Source: JAWUVP01 sp034112285 (GTDB lineage Bacteria > Pseudomonadota > Gammaproteobacteria > JABDGN01). Taken from it: a stretch of DNA of 7,753 nt. The stretch lies in the NCBI GenBank assembly GCA_034112285.1, contig JAWUVP010000060.1, positions 1-7,753 on the forward strand, written 5' to 3'. Below the pieces are notes generated by a model, which had not been told where the DNA came from, searched no databases, and saw only the letters and a list, made by a program, of their open reading frames with translations. The position numbers and the translations under genes were made by a program. This document shows, piece by piece, positions 1-6,521 of the stretch (position 1 is the stretch's first letter; every line of letters begins with the position of its first letter).

Positions 1-1559
1 CGAATGGTATTATCCAACACTTCCGCTTCTTTCATCTGCCCATACAAAGTTTGACTCAGCTCCCTCATTTTATCTTCAAACGCTATACCATCATCTTCAA
101 TCTCAGCCGCACCCACATAACGACCAGGCGTAAGCACATAATCATTGGCTTTGATTTCATCTAACGAAGCGGCTTTACTATAACCCGCTACGTCTTCATA
201 CTCACCGTCTTTTTCCTCTCCACGCCAAGCGTGATAGGTACTGGCAATTTTGGTGAGGTCTTCGTCTGTAAACTCTTTGTGAATACGACTCGCCATCGAG
301 CCCATTTGACGGGCATCGATAAACAGGGTTTCGCCTTTTCTATCGCGGTAGCCGCGTGTTTTATCTTCCCCTTTGTTTTTGGTCAGGAACCAAAGGCACA
401 CGGGTATTTGAGTAGTGTAAAATAACTGCCCTGGTAAGGCTATCATACAATCCACATGGTCGTTGTCGATAATCTCTTGGCGTATCTTACCTTCGCCGCT
501 GGTGTTGGAGCTCATGGAACCATTGGCCAGTACAAAGCCAGCTGTGCCACTTTCACTAAGTTTGCTGAGCATGTGGAGTATCCACGCGTAGTTGGCATTA
601 CCGGTGGGCGGCACGGTGTAGCCACCCCAGCGTGGGTCGTCCGTGAGTTCGTTGTCGGCGCGCCACTGCTTTTGATTAAAAGGTGGATTGGCCATGATGT
701 AGTCGGCTTTTAAATCTGGGTGTTGGTCTTTGAAAAAAGTGTCGCCTGCCACATCGCCCAAGTTGCCACTAATGCCGCGAACGGCTAGGTTCATCTTAGC
801 CAACTTGTAGGTGGCGCTGGTGTATTCTTGACCGTAGATTGAAATGTCTTTCTGGTTGCCGTTGTGGCTGTTGATAAACTTGATCGATTGTACGAACATG
901 CCACCAGAGCCACAGCAGGGATCGTAGATTTTGCCTTTATAGGGTTCGAGCATTTCAGCCAATAAGGCCACTACTGACTTGGGTGTATAAAACTCGCCAC
1001 CGCCTTTACCTTCACTGGCGGCAAACTTACCCAGAAAGTATTCATAGACACGCCCTACCAAGTCTTCTTCGCTCATGGGTTTTTCGTCGTTCGCTTGCGC
1101 TTGTTGAACCACGGTATCGATATTGTTGATGGTGTCGAGTAGCGCGGCCAGTTTGTTCGCTTCTAGCCCTAGGCGTGAGAAGTAGTTGTCTGGCAAGGCA
1201 CCGGCCAGGGATTTGTTGGTTTTCTCAATAGTATGCAAGGCGGTGTCGATTCTAAGGGCGATGTCATCTTGCTTGCTGTGCTTGATAATCGTTTTCCAGC
1301 GCGCCTCTTCCGGTAAGTAGAAGACGTTGCTCTGTGTGTAAAACGGCACGCGATCAATAAACTGCTCTTTACCATCATCAATTAAGGCTTGGCGATGCGC
1401 TTCAAACTTATCACTGATGAATTTAAGGAATATCAAGCTCAATACGATGTGCTTGTATTCGGATGATTCCACACTACCGCGCAGCTTATTAGCGCTGTCC
1501 CAGAGGGTTTCTTCGAATGAGGTGGTTTTTTTGGGTTTTGCGGTCGGTTTCTTGGCCAT
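1..1559 (-). CDS. hsdM: Type I restriction-modification DNA methyltransferase subunit M (C-terminal end cut by window edge)
   Basis: HsdM is the adenine-N6 methyltransferase subunit of a type I restriction-modification complex. With HsdS it modifies the host recognition site, and with HsdR it forms the nuclease. I translated the minus strand from ATG at 1559 and found 519 codons without a stop, in one frame to the edge; the family is usually about 490-540 residues, so only a short C-terminal tail is missing. The N-terminal region (about 14-130) begins SFEETLWDSANKLRGSVESS, a typical HsdM helical domain. The methyltransferase domain follows: GEFYTP near residue 190, SAM-binding motif DPCCGSGGM at 213-221, catalytic NPPF at 291-294, and the conserved C-terminal TPGRYVG from residue 477. 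The start is supported by AAGGA (1570-1574) ten bases upstream. No hsdS or hsdR is in the window; they would have to be to the left or elsewhere. The gene lies on the inferred island side of a tRNA-Asn fragment, which fits the mobile habit of type I systems. No frameshift or lost motif was seen. Confidence 0.95.
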   Translation of the reverse strand, partial: MAKKPTAKPKKTTSFEETLWDSANKLRGSVESSEYKHIVLSLIFLKFISDKFEAHRQALIDDGKEQFIDRVPFYTQSNVFYLPEEARWKTIIKHSKQDDIALRIDTALHTIEKTNKSLAGALPDNYFSRLGLEANKLAALLDTINNIDTVVQQAQANDEKPMSEEDLVGRVYEYFLGKFAASEGKGGGEFYTPKSVVALLAEMLEPYKGKIYDPCCGSGGMFVQSIKFINSHNGNQKDISIYGQEYTSATYKLAKMNLAVRGISGNLGDVAGDTFFKDQHPDLKADYIMANPPFNQKQWRADNELTDDPRWGGYTVPPTGNANYAWILHMLSKLSESGTAGFVLANGSMSSNTSGEGKIRQEIIDNDHVDCMIALPGQLFYTTQIPVCLWFLTKNKGEDKTRGYRDRKGETLFIDARQMGSMASRIHKEFTDEDLTKIASTYHAWRGEEKDGEYEDVAGYSKAASLDEIKANDYVLTPGRYVGAAEIEDDGIAFEDKMRELSQTLYGQMKEAEVLDNTI

Positions 1560-2025
1560 AAACAGGGCTTCCTTTTTATCTGGCGGTGTTGAATTAGGGT
1601 GTTATTCCCCTTGATTTCGCTTGTTGCGAGTCTAGCATGAACCGTTAGTTGCGCAAAGACTGCCAGGGCTAACCTGTGGCGCTAGAAAAACTTTAAAAAG
1701 GTTGGCCTAAATAGGCCCCATGCTCGGCTTTTAACTACACCAAGGCAAATTGTGGGTGGTCCTATGATCTATCCACCCATTCAGTGGTAAACGCGGCAAA
1801 AGTTTTGTAACGATTTAGTGGGTAATGGAGATGATGACCATATTTTTTAAACGATGCCTAATCGACTCCCAGGCGCTCTAAATGTACCGAAATAACATAA
1901 AATAGCAGTAGGAAAACTCAACGGTAACTCATTGACTTCATTAGACTCGAACGTCCGGAAAAACAGAGGTGTTAAAACACTTTTTCCCCTTGTTTTCAGT
2001 GGCTTAGCATAAATTCTACACCCTT
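1560..2025. other. Gene-poor stretch between hsdM and the tRNA-Asn fragment
   Basis: Apart from the hsdM leader and promoter, I see no credible gene here on either strand; reading frames are short and lack ribosome binding sites. Two weak hairpins are visible. GGCCT/AGGCC with a 4-base loop (1704-1717) is followed on the minus strand by a T-rich run, so it could stop transcripts heading toward hsdM. GTGT/ACAC (1969-1980) is followed by five T on the plus strand. Such a stretch is compatible with the non-coding distal end of an integrated element, where integrase arm sites can lie, but no such sites could be identified. Confidence 0.5.
1629..1656 (-). promoter_or_regulatory. Candidate hsdM promoter
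   Basis: Reading the minus strand, TTGCGC (1651-1656) is followed after 16 bases by TAGACT (1629-1634). TGC lies directly before that -10 box, giving an extended -10 of the form TGnTAnnnT. Transcription would start near 1622 and leave an untranslated leader of roughly 60 bases before hsdM. This is a pattern match only; no operator or C-protein-like box was recognised. Confidence 0.45.
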
Positions 2026-2070
2026 CTGTTAATCACTTGGTCGGCAGTTCGAATCTGTCCCGGGGAGCCA
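2026..2070 (+). other. 3' half of a tRNA-Asn gene, probable island attachment site
   Basis: The 45 bases start with the anticodon loop CTGTTAA (anticodon GTT at 2028-2030). They continue through the 3' anticodon stem TCACT, a variable loop, and a complete T-arm with stem GGCAG/CTGTC and loop TTCGAAT. They end with acceptor strand CCGGGGA, discriminator G and CCA. This matches the 3' half of bacterial tRNA-Asn as I know it. The 5' side does not fold: the five bases before the loop (CCCTT) cannot pair with TCACT, which needs AGTGA. TCCCC at 1985-1989 could pair with GGGGA, and a vaguely D-arm-like TCAGTGGCTTAGCA follows it, but the spacing is about ten bases too long. Tyrosine integrases commonly recombine in the anticodon loop or T-arm and leave a displaced 3' copy at the far end of the element. 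I infer that reading; a decayed whole tRNA-Asn is the alternative. Confidence 0.75.
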
Positions 2071-2095
2071 ATTTTTAAGCCCGCATGCTCAATCT

Positions 2096-2242
2096 CTAAT
2101 TATCAAAAACATAATAAATGGTCTCAGACGAAACAGTCTGCACTGTTGAGCGTGTCTCCAGTTCAAACACGCCATAATCTTTATCAAAATCACTCGGGTT
2201 ATGACGACTCTTATCTGTTGCGGTAAATGTTTGCTTGTTCAT
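2096..2242 (-). CDS. Small protein of unknown function, 48 residues
   Basis: The frame runs from ATG (2240-2242) to TAG (2096-2098). The product begins MNKQTFTATDKSRHNPSDFD and ends SSETIYYVFDN; it is hydrophilic, has no cysteine, no signal peptide and no membrane segment, and I do not recognise it. The main support is the ribosome binding site: AAGGAG (2249-2254) six bases before the start, close to ideal. That site is one arm of an inverted repeat (2249-2273), so the leader RNA could hide it. The gene lies 140 bases downstream of the receiver-like gene on the same strand and may be cotranscribed with it. It stops just 25 bases from the tRNA-Asn fragment, on the inferred chromosomal side. 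It is too short for most automatic gene callers. Confidence 0.5.
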   Translation of the reverse strand: MNKQTFTATDKSRHNPSDFDKDYGVFELETRSTVQTVSSETIYYVFDN

Positions 2243-2248
2243 TATCTA

Positions 2249-2273
2249 CTCCTTACTGTTAGTGAATAAGGAG
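2249..2273. promoter_or_regulatory. Inverted repeat carrying Shine-Dalgarno sequences on both strands
   Basis: CTCCTTA (2249-2255) and TAAGGAG (2267-2273) form a perfect 7-base inverted repeat around an 11-base loop. Each arm contains AAGGAG on one strand. Read on the minus strand the site lies six bases before the 48-residue small gene, and read on the plus strand it lies six bases before an ATG at 2280. In either transcript the hairpin would pair the ribosome binding site with an anti-Shine-Dalgarno, as in translational switches. The geometry is seen directly; any switching role is inference. Confidence 0.45.
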
Positions 2274-2279
2274 AGTTTA

Positions 2280-2405
2280 ATGGACGAATGTTTCATTAAT
2301 ATTGCTAGCGGATGCCAGGTTAAAAAAATTAGCCATTGCCTGTTTAGTCGTTTTAACAATCGCCCCATACATCCAACAGAATTTAACGACAACTCTCGCC
2401 CATAA
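2280..2405 (+). CDS. Possible 41-codon small open reading frame
   Basis: An open frame runs from ATG at 2280 to TAA at 2403-2405. It is preceded by AAGGAG (2268-2273) at a six-base spacing. The product, starting MDECFINIASGCQVKK, has three cysteines and no recognisable domain. Against it: it opens opposite another small gene with only 37 bases between the two starts, no promoter fits in that gap, and its last codons overlap the 3' end of the opposing receiver-like gene. The strong ribosome binding site may simply be the mirror image of the one serving the minus-strand small gene. I list it as a candidate only. Confidence 0.2.
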   Translation: MDECFINIASGCQVKKISHCLFSRFNNRPIHPTEFNDNSRP

Positions 2406-2730
2406 TTTCATTTATCAATAATATAATATCTTCAGTGCTTCGATACCCGTCAAGAATATGCACATTGGGAGATTTAAAGACAGCGACATCATCTCTGGAA
2501 GCTCGAAGTAAAATGAACGGATTTTTTAGAATACCCCACTTACAGCCGATAAACTCGTTAACATCATTGAAAATGACCAGCAGCTCTTTTTCATTTTTGA
2601 GGTGTTTTTTTAATGTGGCTATATCTTCAACAATGCCACTTGAGTAACCATAAGAAGCCAATAAAAAATGCAAGGCTTCACGGATGATCGGGTTTTTGGT
2701 GTAGATCAGAATTGTTCTAGGCTGAACCAT
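2383..2730 (-). CDS. Receiver-like (pseudo-receiver) domain protein, 115 residues
   Basis: The product has the order and spacing of a response-regulator receiver fold. Strand 1 is TILIYT (6-11), then helix NPIIREALHFLLASYGY (13-29, very like the LuxR-type start), strand 3 LLVIFND (50-56), strand 4 FILLRAS (72-78), strand 5 NVHILDG (89-95) and last helix STEDIILLINEIM (98-110). The residues that normally do the chemistry are absent. The acidic pair after strand 1 is replaced by YTK, the phosphorylated Asp position aligns with N55 (D56 follows), and there is no Lys at the end of strand 5. No DNA-binding domain follows, and a search of the downstream frames for a displaced helix-turn-helix found none. 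It may be a stand-alone phosphorylation-independent regulator or the remnant of a larger one. AGGG eight bases before ATG is a modest ribosome binding site. Family assignment is inference from pattern, moderately sure; function unknown. Confidence 0.6.
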   Translation of the reverse strand: MVQPRTILIYTKNPIIREALHFLLASYGYSSGIVEDIATLKKHLKNEKELLVIFNDVNEFIGCKWGILKNPFILLRASRDDVAVFKSPNVHILDGYRSTEDIILLINEIMGESCR

Positions 2731-2909
2731 GTTTCATGCCCTATTTTAGGTGTTAAATTTAAGTTATTCTTGTAACGAGTTTTATAACAGTATATTGGAT
2801 GGCAAATAACTATCCACTCGACATATGCTCTGTCTTCAGCAGCGGCATTCCTATTTGAGAAAGCCCTATTAAGCATTGCGGCTTATAATTATTATTGAGA
2901 AATAAAAAG

Positions 2910-2985
2910 TGGTGGGTCGTGTAGGATTCGAACCTACGACCAATTGATTAAAAGTCAACTGCTCTACCAACTGAGCTAACGACCC
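2910..2985 (-). tRNA. tRNA-Lys (anticodon UUU)
   Basis: The minus strand gives a full 76-base cloverleaf. The 5' acceptor GGGTCGT pairs with ACGACCC, the D-arm contains GCTCAGTTGGTAGAGC, and the anticodon arm is TTGA-CTTTTAA-TCAA with anticodon TTT (2950-2952). The T-arm is GTAGG-TTCGAAT-CCTAC, the discriminator is A, and an encoded CCA ends at 2910. It decodes AAA and AAG. A run of five T follows shortly after the CCA and may end the transcript. The gene is single, has its own promoter and is divergent from the gatCAB operon. Confidence 0.98.
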
Positions 2986-2999
2986 ACTGAAGAACCGGC

Positions 3000-3027
3000 A
3001 TAATACCAAAAATTTCTCAAAAAACAA
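3000..3027 (-). promoter_or_regulatory. Promoter of tRNA-Lys
   Basis: On the minus strand TTGTTT (3022-3027) is followed after 16 bases by TATTAT (3000-3005). Directly downstream is the GC-rich stretch GCCGG before the expected start near 2993. A GC-rich discriminator is a known mark of stable-RNA promoters under stringent control. The match is good in sequence and placement, and it is inferred from sequence alone. Confidence 0.65.
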
Positions 3028-3157
3028 GCCCTAGCTTTAGCCAATATGAAATGAATTTATAGAGCGCCAAAAATAGTACAATTACCGTTGCGTATTCAAT
3101 TTAATCAGCGCGCTATAAATGCAAATACGAATCAAAGAAACAAAGCCCAACGTGATG

Positions 3158-3174
3158 ATGGCGCTTTGCGCCAT
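3158..3174. repeat. Tight palindrome in the gatCAB promoter region
   Basis: ATGGCGC (3158-3164), a TTT spacer, and GCGCCAT (3168-3174) form a perfect 7-base inverted repeat. It ends eight bases upstream of the TATAAT box and covers the place where a -35 element would lie. It could be an operator for a dimeric regulator or a coincidence. If transcription started further upstream it would be a short hairpin in the leader. Confidence 0.5.
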
Positions 3175-3187
3175 GGGACGGTATAAT
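3159..3187 (+). promoter_or_regulatory. Candidate gatCAB promoter
   Basis: A perfect consensus -10 box, TATAAT, lies at 3182-3187. It would start transcription near 3194, leaving a leader of about 24 bases before gatC. The -35 position with a 17-base spacer reads TGGCGC (3159-3164), a poor match, so the promoter may be weak or need an activator. A -10 this close to gatC also argues that the reading frame upstream of 3218 is not translated. Confidence 0.6.
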
Positions 3188-3217
3188 CGCCTTTTTTTCT
3201 CACTGGAGTTCAAATTT

Positions 3218-3505
3218 ATGGCTTTAAGTCAAGATGATGTACGCAAAGTAGCCTTTTTGGCGCGACTGCGTATTGAAGATACCGACGTTACGCGCTATGC
3301 AGCTGAATTAACCAATGCTATGGAGCTAATTAGTAATATGGAACAAGCTGATACCGATGCGGTACAGCCCATGGCGCATCCACTGCATTGCACACAGCGC
3401 CTACGCGCTGATGATGTCACCGCTAAAGATGAACGCGCTAAATTTCAAGCCCTTGCGCCTAAAGTAGAAGCGGGGCTATATCTGGTGCCGCAAGTGATTG
3501 AGTGA
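3218..3505 (+). CDS. gatC: Asp/Glu-tRNA(Asn/Gln) amidotransferase subunit C
   Basis: GatC is the small subunit that wraps around and stabilises GatA-GatB in the cytoplasmic tRNA-dependent amidotransferase. The product is 95 residues, the usual family length, and opens MALSQDDVRKVAFLARLRIE, the typical helical GatC start. It contains PMAHPLHCTQRLRADDVT in the middle and ends near LYLVPQVIE, also characteristic. The frame stays open upstream to ATG 3119, but I choose ATG 3218. TGGAG (3204-3208) sits nine bases before it, the -10 box at 3182-3187 lies inside the extension, and the extra 33 residues have no GatC counterpart. It is the first gene of a gatC-gatA-gatB operon; gatA follows after 55 bases. 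Confidence 0.96.
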   Translation: MALSQDDVRKVAFLARLRIEDTDVTRYAAELTNAMELISNMEQADTDAVQPMAHPLHCTQRLRADDVTAKDERAKFQALAPKVEAGLYLVPQVIE

Positions 3506-3560
3506 ACCTAGAGCCTTATTGCTTTATGGGAACGGACCATTAATTTATTGAGAGAATGTT

Positions 3561-5006
3561 ATGCACAACAAAACCGTTGCACAAATTAGTCAAGATTTAC
3601 AAAATAAACAGTATTCTAGTGTTGAATTAACCCAGCATTATTTAAAGCGTATTCAAGAACAGAACCATGAAATAAACGCTTTTATAACCATTACTGACCA
3701 ACTGGCTTTAGAGCAAGCTCGCGCAGCCGACGTATTATTAGCTGCCGGTGGCGCTAATGCTTTAACCGGCGTACCCATTGCGCAAAAAGATATTTTTTGC
3801 ACTGATGGCGTATTAACCACTTGCGGCTCAAAAATGTTAGAAAATTTTATTGCCCCCTACGATGCAACCGTTATCCGAAAATTTAAAGAGCAAGGCGCCG
3901 TGATGCTGGGTAAAACCAACATGGACGAATTTGCCATGGGTTCATCGAATGAAACCAGTTATTTTGGTAGCGTAAAAAATCCTTGGAACAAGCAATGCGT
4001 ACCGGGTGGCTCATCAGGCGGAGCAGCAGCATCGGTGGCGGCTGGTTTTGCACCCGCAGCAACCGGCACCGACACAGGTGGCTCGATTCGCCAGCCTGCA
4101 TCATATTGTAATTTAACGGGCTTAAAGCCTACTTATGGCCGCGTATCGCGCTTAGGCATGATTGCTTTTGCCTCCAGTTTAGACCAAGCAGGCCCAATGG
4201 CACGCACCGCCGAAGATTGTGCGTTACTGTTAAACACCATGGCCGGCTTTGATGAAAACGATTCAACCAGCCTAGACGAAACCGTGCCCGATTACACCGC
4301 CACGTTAAACGACAGCTTGCAAGGCGTGAAAATTGGTTTGCCTAAAGAATTTTTCACTAACGATTTAGATGCAGACGTGGCCGAAAAAATTGAAGCGGCC
4401 GCAAAAGAATATGAAAAAATGGGCTGCGAATTAGTCGAAGTCAGCTTACCGAATATTGGCTTATCTATTCCCGCTTATTATGCGGTGGCCCCGGCTGAGG
4501 CATCGTCTAACTTGGCACGCTATGATGGCGTGCGTTTTGGTTACAGTGCGAAGGCGCCGAAAGATTTAACCGATTTATACGAACGTAGCCGCGGCGAAGG
4601 TTTTGGCGCAGAAGTGAAACGTCGAATTATGATTGGCACCCACGTATTATCGGCTGGATTTTACGATGCCTACTATATTAAAGCACAAAAAGTTCGCCAA
4701 CTTATTAGTGATGACTTTAAACGCGCCTTCGAAAGCTGCGACGTCATTTTAGGGCCATCGGTACCCAGCACCGCCTTTAAATTTGGCGAAAAATCTGATG
4801 ATCCCATCGAAATGTATTTGTCAGATCTTTACACCGCGGGCGTAAACTTGGCAGGCTTGCCAGGCTTAAATGCCCCAGCTGGTTTTATCAATGATTTGCC
4901 CATTGGGCACCAGTTGATTGGCAATTATTTTGCTAGCGCTAAACTATTAAATTTAGCGCATCAATATCAACAAGTGACTGATTGGCATTTAAAAACAGCT
5001 TATTAA
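3561..5006 (+). CDS. gatA: Asp/Glu-tRNA(Asn/Gln) amidotransferase subunit A (glutaminase)
   Basis: GatA hydrolyses glutamine and passes the ammonia to GatB, which amidates Asp-tRNA(Asn) or Glu-tRNA(Gln). The product has 481 residues, full length for the family, and shows the amidase-signature fold throughout. The Ser-cisSer-Lys triad is intact: K76 in IAQKD, S151 in PGGSSGG (149-154 is GGSSGG) and nucleophile S175 in DTGGSIRQP. The conserved stretch GLKPTYGRVSRLGMIAFASS (187-206) follows, and the C-terminal part contains AGVNLAGLPGLNAPAGF. The start is ATG 3561 with a purine-rich GAGAGA a few bases upstream; another ATG five bases earlier is out of frame. It is the second gene of the operon, 39 bases before gatB. 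A small AACGT/ACGTT inverted repeat (5015-5027) lies in that gap. Nothing abnormal was seen. Confidence 0.98.
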   Translation: MHNKTVAQISQDLQNKQYSSVELTQHYLKRIQEQNHEINAFITITDQLALEQARAADVLLAAGGANALTGVPIAQKDIFCTDGVLTTCGSKMLENFIAPYDATVIRKFKEQGAVMLGKTNMDEFAMGSSNETSYFGSVKNPWNKQCVPGGSSGGAAASVAAGFAPAATGTDTGGSIRQPASYCNLTGLKPTYGRVSRLGMIAFASSLDQAGPMARTAEDCALLLNTMAGFDENDSTSLDETVPDYTATLNDSLQGVKIGLPKEFFTNDLDADVAEKIEAAAKEYEKMGCELVEVSLPNIGLSIPAYYAVAPAEASSNLARYDGVRFGYSAKAPKDLTDLYERSRGEGFGAEVKRRIMIGTHVLSAGFYDAYYIKAQKVRQLISDDFKRAFESCDVILGPSVPSTAFKFGEKSDDPIEMYLSDLYTAGVNLAGLPGLNAPAGFINDLPIGHQLIGNYFASAKLLNLAHQYQQVTDWHLKTAY

Positions 5007-5045
5007 CCACCGCTAACGTAACACGTTTTAAAAAAGGTACATAAC

Positions 5046-6482
5046 ATGCAATGGGAAACAGTTATTGGGCTTGAAGTCCACGCACAACTTAACACCAACA
5101 CTAAAATTTTTTCTGGGTCGGCCACCGCCTATGGCGCCATGCCTAACACCCAAGCCTGCGCGCTTGACCTTGCCCTGCCCGGCACATTACCGGTGCTAAA
5201 CAAAGAAGTCATAGAAAAAGCGGTTGCCTTAGGCTTGGCCATTGGCGCTAAGGTTCATGAGCGTTCAATTTTTGATCGCAAAAACTATTTCTACCCTGAC
5301 TTACCAAAAGGCTACCAAACCAGTCAGCTTTATCACCCAATTGTTGGTGAAGGTGAAATTGAAATTACTTTAGATGATGGTAGCACCAGAACCATTGGCG
5401 TTACCCGTGCGCATCTCGAAGAAGATGCTGGTAAATCACTGCATGAAGACTTTCAAGGCATGACCGGCATTGATTTAAACCGCGCCGGCACGCCATTGCT
5501 TGAAATAGTATCGGAACCCGATATGCGCAACGCCAAAGAAGCGGTTGCCTATTTAAAAACCCTACACACCTTAGTGCAATACTTAAACATTTGCGACGGC
5601 AACATGCAAGAAGGTTCGTTTCGTTGTGATGCCAACGTATCTGTGCGGCCAATGGGTCAAAAAGAGTTGGGCACCCGCACCGAATTAAAAAACATTAACT
5701 CGTTTCGCTTTGTAGAACGTGCTATTAACTACGAAATTCAACGTCAAATCGAATTAATTGAAGATGGCGGCACCGTTGCCCAAGAAACGCGATTATACGA
5801 TGCCGACAAAAATGAAACTCGCCCCATGCGTAGCAAAGCAGAAGCAAATGATTACCGTTATTTCCCCTGCCCTGATTTATTGCCGGTGGAAATTGATCAA
5901 TCATACATTGAAGCCGTGCGCGCTAAGTTACCTGAATTGCCACAGCAGAAAAAACAACGCCTCATAAATGACTATGAACTTAGCGCTTATGATGCCAGCA
6001 TTATCGTCGCCCACCAAGATATTGCACAATACTTTGAAGCCGTAGTGAGTGCGACATCAGCCAACGCCAAATTAGCAGCCAACTGGGTGATGGGCGAACT
6101 TTCTGCTGCACTCAACAAAGGCGACGTCGCCATTAGCGACTCCCCTGTTACGGCGCAAAATTTAGCTTTGCTGTTAGACCGTATCGCCGACAACACCATC
6201 TCTGGCAAAATTGCCAAAACCGTGTTCGAAGCCATGTGGGAAAATAAGGGCAGCGCCGATGAGATTATTGAATCGCAAGGTTTGAAACAAGTCACTGACA
6301 CCAGCGCCATTGAAGCGATTATTGACGAAGTCATCGCCAGCAATCCTGGCCAGTTAGAGCAATACCGCAGCGGCAAAGATAAGCTATTTGGCTTTTTTGT
6401 GGGTCAAGTTATGAAGTTGTCGAAAGGAAAAGCTAATCCAGCACAAGTTAATGCCTTATTGAAAAGTAAATTAGCCCCGTAA
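5046..6482 (+). CDS. gatB: Asp/Glu-tRNA(Asn/Gln) amidotransferase subunit B
   Basis: GatB binds the mischarged tRNA, activates the side-chain carboxylate with ATP, and converts Asp to Asn or Glu to Gln with ammonia channelled from GatA. The product has 478 residues, the normal length. The catalytic cradle domain begins ETVIGLEVHAQL (4-15). It includes HLEEDAGKSLH (123-133), RAGTPLLEIVSEPD (146-159), RTELKNINSFRF (211-222) and RSKAEANDYRYFPCPDLLP (262-280). A helical region and the YqeY-like tail that touches the tRNA elbow occupy about 300-478, ending in KLSKGKANPAQVNALL. The ribosome binding site is AAGG at 5034-5037 before ATG 5046. It is the last gene of the operon; 39 bases downstream of its stop begins a long hairpin that separates it from convergent copA. 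Whether the enzyme here serves Asn, Gln or both cannot be decided without knowing if asnS and glnS are present. Confidence 0.98.
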   Translation: MQWETVIGLEVHAQLNTNTKIFSGSATAYGAMPNTQACALDLALPGTLPVLNKEVIEKAVALGLAIGAKVHERSIFDRKNYFYPDLPKGYQTSQLYHPIVGEGEIEITLDDGSTRTIGVTRAHLEEDAGKSLHEDFQGMTGIDLNRAGTPLLEIVSEPDMRNAKEAVAYLKTLHTLVQYLNICDGNMQEGSFRCDANVSVRPMGQKELGTRTELKNINSFRFVERAINYEIQRQIELIEDGGTVAQETRLYDADKNETRPMRSKAEANDYRYFPCPDLLPVEIDQSYIEAVRAKLPELPQQKKQRLINDYELSAYDASIIVAHQDIAQYFEAVVSATSANAKLAANWVMGELSAALNKGDVAISDSPVTAQNLALLLDRIADNTISGKIAKTVFEAMWENKGSADEIIESQGLKQVTDTSAIEAIIDEVIASNPGQLEQYRSGKDKLFGFFVGQVMKLSKGKANPAQVNALLKSKLAP

Positions 6483-6521
6483 CGATTCTAACGGCAGGCA
6501 CATGTCAAAGCTTAGATAAAA

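Noticed and set aside
231..1614. Several 60-85 codon frames on the plus strand and one on the minus strand over hsdM
   Set aside because: They lie in other frames of a continuous, motif-complete hsdM and have no ribosome binding sites or recognisable domains.
1941..1957. Minus-strand GTTCGAGTC resembling a tRNA T-loop
   Set aside because: No matching stems or tRNA body surround it; it is too short to mean anything.
1995..2070. An intact 76-base tRNA ending at the CCA at 2070
   Set aside because: The 76 bases give no acceptor 5' strand complementary to CCGGGGA and no anticodon stem, so no functional cloverleaf forms.
2290..2340. Terminator after the receiver-like gene at a run of seven T on the minus strand
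   Set aside because: No stable stem directly precedes the T-run; the only pairing is a 4-base CAGG/CCTG across a large loop.
2071..2909. A second island inserted at the 3' end of tRNA-Lys
   Set aside because: No duplicated tRNA-Lys 3' end is found anywhere to the left in the window, and no integrase gene is present.
3119..3217. N-terminal extension of gatC from the upstream in-frame ATG
   Set aside because: The TATAAT promoter lies inside it, the ribosome binding site and GatC family start are at 3218, and the 33 extra residues have no GatC counterpart.
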